From Citrobacter telavivensis (GTDB lineage: Bacteria > Pseudomonadota > Gammaproteobacteria > Enterobacterales > Enterobacteriaceae): a stretch of 64,000 nt of DNA. The DNA is taken from the NCBI GenBank assembly GCA_009363175.1, contig CP045205.1, positions 3,100,001-3,164,000 on the forward strand, in the 5' to 3' direction. The notes beneath the pieces were generated by a model. That model worked only from the letters and a program-made list of their open reading frames with translations, did no database searches and had not been told where the DNA came from. Each line of letters begins with the position of its first letter. Within the stretch, counting starts at the first letter, position 1. Shown piece by piece: positions 8,992-17,920 of this stretch. The position numbers and the translations under genes were made by a program.

Positions 8992-9657
8992 ATGCCTGGT
9001 ATGGAAAAAACGCAACATTTAAGTCTGACTACACAAGTTGAAAGAGGACTAAAAGACAAATTAAGCATTGGTGCTTTACGTCCGGGTGCCAGGCTTATCA
9101 CCAAAAATATCGCACAGGAGTTGGGGATCAGCATCACCCCGGTCCGGGAAGCGCTGCTACGGCTGGTCTCCTCAAGCGCATTGGCTATCGCGCCCGCACA
9201 GGCGTTCATGGTTCCGGATATCACAATGACGAGGTTTAGCGAGATCGTTCACATCCGCTGTGAACTGGAAGGTATGGCGGTGATGGCGGCGACGGGCGAG
9301 GCCACGCCGGAACGAATGGGCATTCTGCATGCGCTTCTGGCGGACTATCAGCAGGCTCACGAGAGCGGTACGATAGAAGACCGGCTGTTGGCAAACCGGG
9401 CCTTGCGCTTCAAAATTTACCAGTTTGCCAATATGCCTACGCTTGTCGAAATGATCGAACAGCTTTGGGTGCGCATGGGGCCGAGCCTGCATTTTCTTTA
9501 TGATATGGCAAAGCAGGAAGCCTATCAGCACAACGTCGGACATTATCAGGAATTGCTACGCGTGATGGCGACCGGAAATAAAGACGCCAGCCGTCATTGT
9601 TTAATTGACCTGATACATAAAAATGTAGTGGTAATTAAACAGCAATATAGTTATTAA
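8992..9657 (+). CDS. mcbR: GntR/FadR-type transcriptional regulator McbR (YncC)
   Basis: 221 residues. An N-terminal winged helix (about 10-75, with ELGISITPVREALLRL as recognition region) precedes an all-helical FCD ligand-binding domain. It matches E. coli McbR, which represses the periplasmic protein gene mcbA (ybiM) and affects colanic acid and biofilm. The ATG at 8992 is preceded by GAGGTG; a second in-frame ATG at 9001 is possible. The 160 bases upstream are AT-rich and start right after the hairpin repeat, which may therefore affect its expression. Confidence 0.93.
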   Translation: MPGMEKTQHLSLTTQVERGLKDKLSIGALRPGARLITKNIAQELGISITPVREALLRLVSSSALAIAPAQAFMVPDITMTRFSEIVHIRCELEGMAVMAATGEATPERMGILHALLADYQQAHESGTIEDRLLANRALRFKIYQFANMPTLVEMIEQLWVRMGPSLHFLYDMAKQEAYQHNVGHYQELLRVMATGNKDASRHCLIDLIHKNVVVIKQQYSY

Positions 9658-9713
9658 GCATAGCTAAAATATAGCGGGGAAAATCCCCGCTCGTGCGGCA
9701 TTAATAATCAGCC

Positions 9714-11834
9714 TTACTCAAAATGCCAGGCCAGGTTGACGCCAACGCCATAGTTTCGCCCTGGCGCAGGTTCGTAGTAGCGGCCATTCGATTCATTCAC
9801 GATGACCGAGCCGACATACTCTTTGTCGAACAGGTTATCGACGCGACCAAATACATCTACCGTCAGACGGCTGACGTTAAATTTATACCCGGTATTCAGG
9901 CCGACGACGGTATAAGACGGCGCTTTCGCGGTATTTTCATCATCGGCCATGATATCGCCCATATAGCGTGCATCGGCACCCGCATACCAGCCTTCATCAG
10001 GAACGTATCCCAGCGAGGCGAACCCCATGTTCCGCGCGATGCCGGGCATCCGGTTACCGTTACAGTTCTGGTCGCTACACACGTTACTGCGATAGGTGGC
10101 ATCCAGCCAGGTCCACGACGCGATGAACCGCCAGTCTCCGGCAACGCGTTGATCCCAGGCGAGTTCCGCGCCCTGGCGGCGCGTTTTACCGGCATTTTTA
10201 TAGGTCGTGCGTCCTCCGCTGCTGGAATCGACCACCAGTTCATCATCGGTATCGGTCTGGAAGAGCGCCGCCGTCAGCAACCCGTCACCGATCCGGGTTT
10301 TACTCCCGATTTCCACCGTATCGTTGGTTGAGGGTTTGAGCGCAAAATTCATCCCGCTTTGTCCGTCAGCGCGATAGGAAAGCTCATTGATGGTCGGCGT
10401 TTCGAAGCCACGGCCTGCGGCGAGATAGACGTTCCACCCATCGGTTAAGGCGTATTTTAACGAGCCGGCTGGCAGCCACTGATGGTAGCTGGCCTCACCG
10501 CTGTCATCGCCATTACCCGGCGTGACGTAACGATCGTTGGAATCGAACCACACTGAACTGTAGCGCACGCCGGCATCCAGCGAGAGTTTGTCGGTCAACT
10601 GCCACTGGGTTTGCAGATAAGGATCCACGTTCCACATCAGGTTGCGTTCATCGCGGCGCAGACTGCCTTTTTGTCCGTACTCCGGCACACCGTTACTCAG
10701 GCGATAGTTGTTATAGCCTTTACGGTTTTCACTCATGTTCTCGTAGTTCAAACCGGTGGTGAAGGTCACGGGGACACCCAGTTCACCACGATGCGTCCAG
10801 CGGCTGTCGATGCCCTGATAATGACGTTGCAGAGCGATCACGCCGCCTGCATGAGAGGGGCGAAGCTGGGGCGTGATGGGAATGGACTGGTACTGCGTGG
10901 TTTCGCGCTCTCCGGCGTACATCATGACGCTCATGTCATCCCGCGCGCTGAACTGGCGCTCATAGCGCAATCCGGCCTGGGTCTGTTTGATGGTTTTGCG
11001 CGTGTTGTATTGCTCAGCGCGAGGGGATTGCCGCGGATCTTCCCGCCATTCCGTTTCGCTGAGGCCACCCGGATCGTCGGCTTTGATGTCGACACTGTTA
11101 AAAATCAGGCTCAGTTTACTGTCGTCATCGAGGCGTACGCCCAGTTTTGCGTTCGCCAGATTTTTCTGCGCGCCGCTGCGGTCACGATAGCCATGGGTGG
11201 TGAAACGGGTGGTGGAGACCGTGTAATCCACGTCGCCTGGCTGGGTGCCATCACCCATCGCGCCCGTGGCTTTCAGCCCATAACGCCAGCTACCGAAACT
11301 GCCGTAATAGCTGCTCGCTTCTATTGTCGGCGGCTGCTGACCGGTTTGGGTGGTGACATTCATCACGCCACCGGAGGCATTGCCGTACAGCGCTGAGAAG
11401 GGGCCGCGCAGCACCTCAACGTTCTGCACGCTGCTGAGGTCAATGTTCGAGGTCTGCCCTTGACCGTCCGGCATGGTGGCGGGAATACCGTCCACATACA
11501 GACGGATGCCGCGAATGCCATAGGTGGAACGGGAGCCGAATCCACGTAGTGAAATCTGCAAATCCTGCGCATAGTTTTGCCGGTTTTGTACCTGAAGTCC
11601 CGGCACGCGGGTCAGCGATTCTGACAGGTTGATGCGCGGCGCTGCCAGACGCATCTCATCGCCGTCAACGACGCTGACGGCTGCTGGCGTATCCAGCTCT
11701 GATATCGCCTGGGGTGACGCGCTAACGATCATCGTCTGGGCATCGGTCGAGTCATCAGCCATCACTGGCGATGAGAACACGAGCGGGAGAAAAAGTGCGG
11801 GAACTGCGGTATGTCGTGCGGAAATAATCTTCAT
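9714..11834 (-). CDS. yncD: TonB-dependent outer membrane receptor YncD (PqqU)
   Basis: 706 residues. A signal peptide ends near residue 26 (SSPVMA), the TonB-box region follows (DAQTMIVSA), then a plug domain (about 45-160) and a 22-strand barrel ending in the terminal aromatic motif LAWHF(E). E. coli YncD has been reported as the TonB-dependent transporter for pyrroloquinoline quinone and renamed PqqU, and it also serves as a phage receptor. It is divergent from yncE with 264 bases between starts; a Fur-like box in that gap lies closer to yncE. No obvious ribosome binding site precedes the ATG. Length matches the E. coli protein closely. Confidence 0.93.
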   Translation of the reverse strand: MKIISARHTAVPALFLPLVFSSPVMADDSTDAQTMIVSASPQAISELDTPAAVSVVDGDEMRLAAPRINLSESLTRVPGLQVQNRQNYAQDLQISLRGFGSRSTYGIRGIRLYVDGIPATMPDGQGQTSNIDLSSVQNVEVLRGPFSALYGNASGGVMNVTTQTGQQPPTIEASSYYGSFGSWRYGLKATGAMGDGTQPGDVDYTVSTTRFTTHGYRDRSGAQKNLANAKLGVRLDDDSKLSLIFNSVDIKADDPGGLSETEWREDPRQSPRAEQYNTRKTIKQTQAGLRYERQFSARDDMSVMMYAGERETTQYQSIPITPQLRPSHAGGVIALQRHYQGIDSRWTHRGELGVPVTFTTGLNYENMSENRKGYNNYRLSNGVPEYGQKGSLRRDERNLMWNVDPYLQTQWQLTDKLSLDAGVRYSSVWFDSNDRYVTPGNGDDSGEASYHQWLPAGSLKYALTDGWNVYLAAGRGFETPTINELSYRADGQSGMNFALKPSTNDTVEIGSKTRIGDGLLTAALFQTDTDDELVVDSSSGGRTTYKNAGKTRRQGAELAWDQRVAGDWRFIASWTWLDATYRSNVCSDQNCNGNRMPGIARNMGFASLGYVPDEGWYAGADARYMGDIMADDENTAKAPSYTVVGLNTGYKFNVSRLTVDVFGRVDNLFDKEYVGSVIVNESNGRYYEPAPGRNYGVGVNLAWHFE

Positions 11835-11994
11835 GAAAAAGGCCAGTTAAATTGAACGTACCCAGCGGTATGTAAGTTCTATGTTAATGGATTTGTAAAA
11901 ATATGAAAATTTTAACGGCACGATGCGTTAATAATTGATGGAGAAATTAAGAAGATTGTAGCCAGAATGCGAATAAATGCTCCACATTCACACG

Positions 11995-12013
11995 AATAAT
12001 GATTACCATTCCC
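11995..12013. promoter_or_regulatory. Fur box-like sequence between yncD and yncE
   Basis: AATAATGATTACCATTCCC matches the 19-bp Fur consensus at 14 of 19 positions by my alignment. It lies 86 bases upstream of the yncE ATG. Iron control of yncE through Fur is known in E. coli, so the site is plausible. Confidence 0.55.
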
Positions 12014-12098
12014 ATCTATAAAAAAGAGCAATACCATGATGTTGCTCGTTGAAGCGATGTGAAGCAGCAAAAATAGCGATTTATCAAAGGGAGTCGTC

Positions 12099-13160
12099 AT
12101 GCATTTTCGTCATCTGTTTTCACCGCGCCTGCGGAGTTCATTGCTGTTAGGTTCGCTGCTGGTTGCTTCGTCATTCAGCGCCCAGGCCGCAGAAGAAATG
12201 CTGCGTAAAGGCGTGGGCAAAGGTGCCTACGAAATGGCTTACAGCCAGCAGGAAAACGCGCTGTGGCTGGCTACCTCGCAGAGCCGCAAGCTGGACAAAG
12301 GCGGCATCGTTTATCGTCTTGACCCGGTGACGCTGGAAGTCACGCAGGCCATCCATAACGATCTCAAGCCGTTTGGCGCCACCATTAACAATGCGACCCA
12401 GACGCTGTGGTTCGGCAACACGGTGAACAGCGCGGTGACGGCCATTGATGCGAAAACGAGTGAAGTGAAAGGGCGACTGGTCCTCGATGCCCGTAAGCGC
12501 TCAGAAGACGTGCGTCCGCTGCAGCCGCGTGAACTGGTTGCCGATGAAGCTACCAACACGGTTTATATCAGCGGTCTTGGCAAAGTGAGCGTGATTTGGG
12601 TAGTTGATGGCGAAAAAATTGCGCTGAAAGAGACTATCCAGAATACCGGTAAGATGAGCACCGGTCTGGCGATCGATAGCCAGGCGAAACGTCTGTACAC
12701 CACTAATGCCGATGGCGAATTCATTACCATCGATACCGCCACCAACAAAATCCTCAGCCGTAAAAAACTGCTGGATGACGGTAAAGAGCACTTCTTTATT
12801 AACCTGAGTCTCGATACCACCGGTCATCGCGCATTTGTTACCGACTCAAAAGCGGCCGAAGTGCTGGTCGTTGATACCCGTAACGGCAACGTGCTGGCGA
12901 AAATCGCCGCGCCGGAATCGCTGGCTGTGTTGTTTAACCCGACGCGCAATGAAGTCTATGTGACGCACCGTCAGGCGGGTAAAGTGAGCGTGATTGATGC
13001 GAAGAGCTACAAAGTCGTGAAAACGTTTGATACGCCGACCTTCCCGAACAGTCTGGCGCTGTCAGCTGATGGCAAAACGCTGTACGTGAGCGTGAAACAG
13101 AAATCCACTCGCGAGAAAGAAGCCACTGAACCGGATGATGTGATTCGCATCGCCCTGTAA
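12099..13160 (+). CDS. yncE: Periplasmic seven-bladed beta-propeller protein YncE
   Basis: 353 residues with a signal peptide cleaved after SAQA (about residue 30). The rest is a YVTN-type beta-propeller: repeated units such as NTVYISGLGKVSVI, KRLYTTNADGEFITID and NEVYVTHRQAGKVSVID are visible. E. coli YncE is periplasmic, binds DNA in vitro and is iron-regulated; its cellular role is unclear. It is divergent from the receptor yncD, which suggests a shared physiological context. The last 130 bases of the gene and the following repeat are duplicated immediately downstream (13281-13538). Confidence 0.95.
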   Translation: MHFRHLFSPRLRSSLLLGSLLVASSFSAQAAEEMLRKGVGKGAYEMAYSQQENALWLATSQSRKLDKGGIVYRLDPVTLEVTQAIHNDLKPFGATINNATQTLWFGNTVNSAVTAIDAKTSEVKGRLVLDARKRSEDVRPLQPRELVADEATNTVYISGLGKVSVIWVVDGEKIALKETIQNTGKMSTGLAIDSQAKRLYTTNADGEFITIDTATNKILSRKKLLDDGKEHFFINLSLDTTGHRAFVTDSKAAEVLVVDTRNGNVLAKIAAPESLAVLFNPTRNEVYVTHRQAGKVSVIDAKSYKVVKTFDTPTFPNSLALSADGKTLYVSVKQKSTREKEATEPDDVIRIAL

Positions 13161-13276
13161 GACGCCAGAGGGCGGTAATGTCTAAGACTACCGCCTGATG
13201 GCGCTTCGCTTATCAGGCCTACGCCTGAGGAGTGTCGTAGGCCGGGTAAGGCGAAGCCGTCACCCGGCAGATACAT
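13031..13276 (+). repeat. Tandem duplication unit 1: yncE 3' end plus REP sequence
   Basis: First copy of a direct repeat covering the last 130 bases of yncE and about 116 bases after the stop. The non-coding part contains REP/BIME-type sequence (CGCCTGATGGCGCT, TATCAGGCCTACG and GTAGGCCGGGTAAGGCG). Confidence 0.9.
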
Positions 13277-13280
13277 GAAA

Positions 13281-13410
13281 TACGCCAACCTTCCCGAACA
13301 GCCTGGCGCTGTCAGCCGATGGCAAAACGTTGTACGTGAGCGTGAAACAGAAATCCACTCGCGAGAAAGAAGCCTCTGAACCGGATGATGTGATTCGCAT
13401 CGCCCTGTAA
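13281..13410 (+). pseudogene. Duplicated 3' fragment of yncE without a start
   Basis: About 43 codons identical to the yncE C terminus apart from one residue, with the same stop codon. It has no start codon or ribosome binding site and cannot be expressed on its own. Of five base differences from the intact copy, four are synonymous (Pro, Ser, Ala, Leu codons) and one changes Thr to Ser. This pattern suggests the fragment came from a functional allele rather than decaying in place. Confidence 0.85.
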
Positions 13411-13538
13411 GACGCCAGAGGGCGGTAATGTCGGGCACCGGCGCTAAGACTACCGCCTGATGGCGCTTCGCTTATCAGGCCTACGCCTGAGGGGTGTCGT
13501 AGGCCGGGTAAGGCGAAGCCGTCACCCGGCAGATACAT
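13281..13538 (+). repeat. Tandem duplication unit 2, offset 250 bases
   Basis: Second copy of the unit at 13031-13276. It carries a 12-base insertion (GGGCACCGGCGC, near 13433-13444) in the REP part, after which the offset becomes 262. The rest of the REP part is nearly identical to the first copy. Confidence 0.9.
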
Positions 13539-13585
13539 CAAGGTGCAATCTGATAAGGCCTGCCCGAAAGTGCAGGCCTTATTAT

Positions 13586-15028
13586 TTATGGCGCGGTGCG
13601 GTGTATTTCCGCCACGCGTTTACGCACGCCGTACCAGCCGGCGACCAGCAGGATGGCAATCAGCGGCAGAGAAGCAATGGTCCAGGTTCCGTTCGGATAA
13701 TCGAACGCCATCAGCACCAGAACGCTCAACAGAAACAGCAGCGTTAACCACGAGGTATACGGCGCGCCAGGCAGCCTGAAGCTGACGTCGGCGGCTTTCC
13801 CTTCTTTGATGGCCTGACGCAAGCGCAACTGGCAAACCACGATAAAGCCCCACGAGGCGATGATCCCCAGCGACGCAAAGTTCAACACGATTTCGAAGAC
13901 CTGTGACGGGACCAGATAGTTGAGAAAAACCCCGACAACATACACCACCAGCGTCGCCAGAATCCCCGCATAGGGCACATGCTGACGGCTCATCTTACTC
14001 ATGAATTTTGGGGCTGAGCCGCCCATCGCCATTGAGCGCAAAATGCGTCCGGTGCAATAAAGACCGGAGTTCAGGCTGGAGAGGGCGGCAGTCAGTACGA
14101 CGATGTTCATCATACTGCCAATGTAAGGAACGCCGAGCTTCGAAAAGAAGGTCACAAACGGGCTTTGTCCCGCCTGGTAGGCGTTCCATGGCAGCAGCAG
14201 AACCAGCAGCACCACGGACCCGACGTAGAACAGGCCGATACGCCAGATCACGCTGTTGATGGCTTTTGGCACCATCGTCTGCGGATCTTTACACTCGCCA
14301 GCGGCGGTTCCCACCAGTTCGATAGAAGCAAAGGCAAAGACCACCCCTTGCACCAGCACCAGCGCTGGCAGCAGGCCGTGGGGGAAGAACCCGCCGTTAT
14401 CGGTAATCAGATGAAAGCCGGTGGCATTACCGTCCAGCGGTTTACCCGAGCCGAGGAAAATCGTCCCGACCACCAGAAAGAGGACAATGGCCAGTACTTT
14501 GACCAGTGCAAACCAGAACTCCATTTCGGCAAACCACTTCACGCCGATCATGTTCATGGTCCCCACAATAGCCAGCGCGCCGAGCGCAAAGACCCATTGC
14601 GGAACGTCACCAAACGCGCCCCAGTAGTGCATATACAGCGCGACGGCGGTGATATCGACAATGCCGGTCATTGCCCAGTTGATGAAGTACATCCATCCTG
14701 CGACGTAGGCGGCTTTCTCGCCGAGAAATTCACGGGCGTATGAGACGAAACTGCCGCTGGAAGGGCGGTGTAAAACCAGTTCGCCCAGCGCGCGCAGAAT
14801 AAAGAACGAGAAGATCCCGCAGACCAGATAGACCAGCGCCAGCGCCGGACCCGCCATCTGCAGGCGTGCGCCAGCCCCCAAAAATAACCCGGTTCCAATG
14901 GCGCCGCCGATGGCGATCATCTGAACCTGACGGTTGCCCATCGCTTTGTGATAACCCTCTTCATGGGCATTCAACCAGCGTCGTTTCGCCGCGTGCTGCT
15001 CCGACACCGTTGTCTCTTGTGTATTCAT
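13586..15028 (-). CDS. ansP: L-asparagine permease AnsP
   Basis: 480 residues, amino acid permease of the APC superfamily with 12 membrane helices. The hallmark GGAIGTGLFLGAG segment of helix 1 lies near residue 40, and GTAAGECKDPQTMVPKAINS is the family signature. It imports L-asparagine. As I recall, E. coli AnsP is about 499 residues with a charged C-terminal tail of some 19 residues; this copy stops at HRTAP, so the tail is missing. The gene is transcribed toward yncE and the duplicated REP region. Start ATG at 15028 agrees with the conserved AAKRRWLNAHEEGYHKAMG segment beginning at residue 13. Confidence 0.94.
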   Translation of the reverse strand: MNTQETTVSEQHAAKRRWLNAHEEGYHKAMGNRQVQMIAIGGAIGTGLFLGAGARLQMAGPALALVYLVCGIFSFFILRALGELVLHRPSSGSFVSYAREFLGEKAAYVAGWMYFINWAMTGIVDITAVALYMHYWGAFGDVPQWVFALGALAIVGTMNMIGVKWFAEMEFWFALVKVLAIVLFLVVGTIFLGSGKPLDGNATGFHLITDNGGFFPHGLLPALVLVQGVVFAFASIELVGTAAGECKDPQTMVPKAINSVIWRIGLFYVGSVVLLVLLLPWNAYQAGQSPFVTFFSKLGVPYIGSMMNIVVLTAALSSLNSGLYCTGRILRSMAMGGSAPKFMSKMSRQHVPYAGILATLVVYVVGVFLNYLVPSQVFEIVLNFASLGIIASWGFIVVCQLRLRQAIKEGKAADVSFRLPGAPYTSWLTLLFLLSVLVLMAFDYPNGTWTIASLPLIAILLVAGWYGVRKRVAEIHRTAP

Positions 15029-15257
15029 TACGTTACCTGTTTACCTGTCTGATAAGTCGAACTTTTCGTCGCAACCACCTGCTGCGACGCAGGGGGTGCT
15101 TCCCGTCATTCTGGGTAGGGATAACACCACCGGCGGAGCATCCTACCTGCAAATAATAAACGGTGCAAAATAGTCCATTCCGAATGGTCAGATTGCGTAA
15201 TAATCAACCAGAACTGAAGTGAGAACCCGCTCTGAACAGGCAGAGCGGGAGGGAAGA

Positions 15258-16799
15258 TCAGGCGGAGGTGCCGAAGACGTGTACCGCCTGTTGCAGGCGT
15301 GAGGAGCGCCCGGAAAGATTGCCAGCGGCGTCCCTGACGCTTTCCACCATCGCGGCATTGTTATCGGTCATGGTGCCAATGCGGGAGATAGAATCGTTAA
15401 TCAGTTCCAGCGCCTGCGTCTGTTCGCGCGTCGCAAGGCCAATTTCTTTAATCATGGTCGACATCTGGAACACGTCGTCGATCATCCCGGTCAGATGGGT
15501 TTCCGTCTGCTCAACCATGCTCACCCCGGCGTTTACGTTGGCGACGTTCTTCTCAATCAGCGACGCAATCTCTTTGGCGGCCGACGCGGAGTGCTGCGCC
15601 AGATTCCGTACTTCAGCGGCAACGACCGCAAATCCGCGTCCGGATTCTCCGGCGCGGGCGGCTTCAACCGCCGCGTTAAGCGCGAGGATATTGGTCTGGA
15701 AAGCAATACTGTCGATCACGCCAATGATATCGACGATCTGCCCGTTATCGCGGGAAATCGACTGCATCATGCCGATCGTCTGCTTCATGAAGTCGCCCCC
15801 TTCGCTGGCGTTAGCGCTGGTTCTGTCCGCCATCGTCATCGTTTGTGCGGCGGTATCTGCCGTTTGCTGCACCGCGCTGCCTATCTCTTCAATCGCGGCC
15901 GCGGTTTGTTGCAGGTTGGCCGAGGTCTCTTCGGAGCGCTTATGCAGCGCTGAGCCTTCCTGACTGACGCGGGTACTGATCTCCTGAATACCGGCAATTT
16001 GGGTACTGACATCGTCTACCAGTGAATTCAGATTTAATCCGGCCTGATTAACCAGACGCATCATCATCCCCAGTTCATCGACGCGATCTAAATGAATGCT
16101 GTCGGGTTTTCGCCCGGCGACCACTTTCTGCATCTGCGACAGGATCTGTTTAACCGGATGACAAATTTGATACTTAAGGTAAATAGCCAGCAGCAGAAAT
16201 AAGAGGGTAAACGCGCCTGCCTGAATAAGCGGATTGATCGCTAAGAAAATAATAGCCAAGGCGAGAAACAGACTGGCACCAATAGCATAATTGACACGTT
16301 GACGGATGGATAACCATTTAAACGCGGATAAAAAGGCCAGGATGCCACGGCGAATAATAATGCCCTTAAATAATCGATGGCCCTTGAAATTGTTATTATT
16401 TATCTTTTGATAAAGCTGCTCACTTTGCTCAATTTCCTGACGCGCAGGAACAGTGCGTACCGAGATGTATCCGGTTAACTGTTCGTTATGCCAGACGGGG
16501 GTAACGTTGGCGCGAACCCAGTAATGGTCACCATTGTGACGACGATTCTTGACCATGCCGGTCCAGCTGTCGCCCTGTTGCAGGGTAAACCACATATCAG
16601 CAAAGGCGGCAGGCGGCATATCCGGATGACGAATGATATTATGCGGTTCGCCCATCAGTTGATTTTCGCCAAATCCACTGGCGTCGATAAACGCTGAATT
16701 CGCATAGGTAATATGGCTTTGCGTATTCGTTGTAGATAAGAGCGTCGCTTTCTCGTTAAGTAAAAACTCTTTCTGTGTAACGGGAATGTTACTTCTCAT
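15258..16799 (-). CDS. Aer-like energy-taxis receptor with PAS domain
   Basis: 513 residues. An N-terminal PAS domain (about 10-115) with RHPDMPPAAFADMWFTL and KNRRHNGDHYWVRANV closely follows the FAD-binding PAS of Aer. A membrane hairpin (about 165-205), a HAMP-like segment and a methyl-accepting signalling domain follow. The tip is IAFQTNILALNAAVEAARAG. No periplasmic ligand domain is present, as in Aer. The start at 16799 is chosen because AGGAG lies 7 bases upstream; the longer frame to 16907 adds 36 residues without a ribosome binding site. Since Aer itself lies elsewhere in E. coli, this may be a second redox sensor. It is monocistronic. Confidence 0.85.
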   Translation of the reverse strand: MRSNIPVTQKEFLLNEKATLLSTTNTQSHITYANSAFIDASGFGENQLMGEPHNIIRHPDMPPAAFADMWFTLQQGDSWTGMVKNRRHNGDHYWVRANVTPVWHNEQLTGYISVRTVPARQEIEQSEQLYQKINNNNFKGHRLFKGIIIRRGILAFLSAFKWLSIRQRVNYAIGASLFLALAIIFLAINPLIQAGAFTLLFLLLAIYLKYQICHPVKQILSQMQKVVAGRKPDSIHLDRVDELGMMMRLVNQAGLNLNSLVDDVSTQIAGIQEISTRVSQEGSALHKRSEETSANLQQTAAAIEEIGSAVQQTADTAAQTMTMADRTSANASEGGDFMKQTIGMMQSISRDNGQIVDIIGVIDSIAFQTNILALNAAVEAARAGESGRGFAVVAAEVRNLAQHSASAAKEIASLIEKNVANVNAGVSMVEQTETHLTGMIDDVFQMSTMIKEIGLATREQTQALELINDSISRIGTMTDNNAAMVESVRDAAGNLSGRSSRLQQAVHVFGTSA

Positions 16800-17201
16800 G
16801 AAAGACTCCTGGTGATACTGTGCGGAATAAACACAAAAATCCGTCAGCTCGGGCAGACGGATAATAGAGATTGATGTATTTAGAATGCTGCATTCTCTAC
16901 TAAACATAAGAATGACGAAAGTATTTAAAATGAAATTTACACGCTTTAATTAAAATGAGATGTCAGTAAAATGAAAAATAAATACAACTGCGCAACCTGA
17001 AAAGTACAGGGTGTTCTCTTAAGTAAAATCTAACCAATAAAACGATGCCAAAAAGAAAATAGGGTCGTTCAATTGCGGTTAAGATCATTCGTTTTACTGA
17101 CCTATTAATTTTTGTAGGGAGCGGTTGGCAGGAACGTTCAGAAAGCCATGCCAGAAATGCAGGTTACTCTACACTTAGAGTTTTAACCTGCAGGAGGCAG
17201 T
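16800..17201. other. AT-rich gap between the Aer-like gene and yncG
   Basis: 402 bases with divergent promoters expected. Apart from the palindrome just upstream of yncG I see no gene or repeat here. Confidence 0.6.
17162..17188. promoter_or_regulatory. Palindrome upstream of yncG
   Basis: ACTCTA CACT TAGAGT (17166-17181) is a 6-4-6 perfect inverted repeat, framed by GGTT and AACC, ending 20 bases before the yncG start. It may be an operator; no regulator is assigned. Confidence 0.4.
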
Positions 17202-17819
17202 ATGATTAAGGTTTACGGGGCGCCAGGGTGGGGGTCAGCGATCGGCGAATTAATGCTTACGCTGGCGGACATTCCGTATCGTTTTATTGATATCAGCGGT
17301 TTTGATAGTGAAGGGCCGCAGCGCGATCTGCTGAAAAAAATCAATCCGCTGTGCCAGGTACCGACGCTGACGCTTGAAAATGGTGAGGTGATGACCGAAA
17401 CGGCAGCCATCGCGCTGATGGTACTCGATCGTCGCCCCGATCTGGCTCCGCCCGTTGGAAGTACAGAGCGCCAGCAGTTTCAGCGCCTGTTAATCTGGCT
17501 GGTGGCTAATATCTATCCGACATATACCTACGCTGACTATCCGGAACGCTGGGTTCCTGATGCGCCCGCACAGTTGAAAAAGAACTGTATTGAATACCGT
17601 AAATCACTCTACCTCTGGCTGAACGACCAACTGAGCGCCGAACCGTATGCCTTCGGCGAGCAGTTAACCCTGCTTGATTGTTATCTGTGCGTGATGCGCA
17701 CCTGGGGGCCAGGTCATGACTGGTTTCAGGACAATACGCCGAATATCAGCGCGATAGCGGACGCCGTGTGTCAGCGGGCAGAATTACGCCAGGTGCTGAA
17801 AAACAACGAGATCATCTGA
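17202..17819 (+). CDS. yncG: YncG, glutathione S-transferase-like protein
   Basis: 205 residues, matching E. coli YncG. An N-terminal thioredoxin-like domain (1-80) contains NPLCQVPTLTLENGEVMTETAAI, where the cis-Pro and the Glu-Thr pair form the glutathione-binding site of this fold, and a helical C-terminal domain follows. The first residues (MIKVYGAPGWGS) lack the usual catalytic Ser or Cys in a simple motif, so its activity is open. CAGGAGG lies 7 bases before the ATG at 17202. A terminator for the opposite-strand operon follows at 17855-17894. Confidence 0.93.
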   Translation: MIKVYGAPGWGSAIGELMLTLADIPYRFIDISGFDSEGPQRDLLKKINPLCQVPTLTLENGEVMTETAAIALMVLDRRPDLAPPVGSTERQQFQRLLIWLVANIYPTYTYADYPERWVPDAPAQLKKNCIEYRKSLYLWLNDQLSAEPYAFGEQLTLLDCYLCVMRTWGPGHDWFQDNTPNISAIADAVCQRAELRQVLKNNEII

Positions 17820-17854
17820 GAGAAGGTGACACTGGCAGCGGGTGAAAGCGCAAT

Positions 17855-17894
17855 AAAAAAACGCTGTTCCGAGGAGTGCAATCCCGGAACAGCG
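17855..17894 (-). terminator. Rho-independent terminator of the talarate operon
   Basis: Perfect 10-bp stem CGCTGTTCCG (17862-17871) / CGGAACAGCG (17885-17894), followed on the minus strand by seven T (plus-strand A-run 17855-17861). It lies just after the MFS gene. Confidence 0.85.
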
Positions 17895-17920
17895 GGGCGA
17901 AGTCTTCGCCATAGGGACTA

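Noticed and set aside
13007..13541. Two overlapping minus-strand frames over the yncE tail with repeated protein sequence
   Set aside because: The repetition only reflects the tandem DNA duplication read on the wrong strand.
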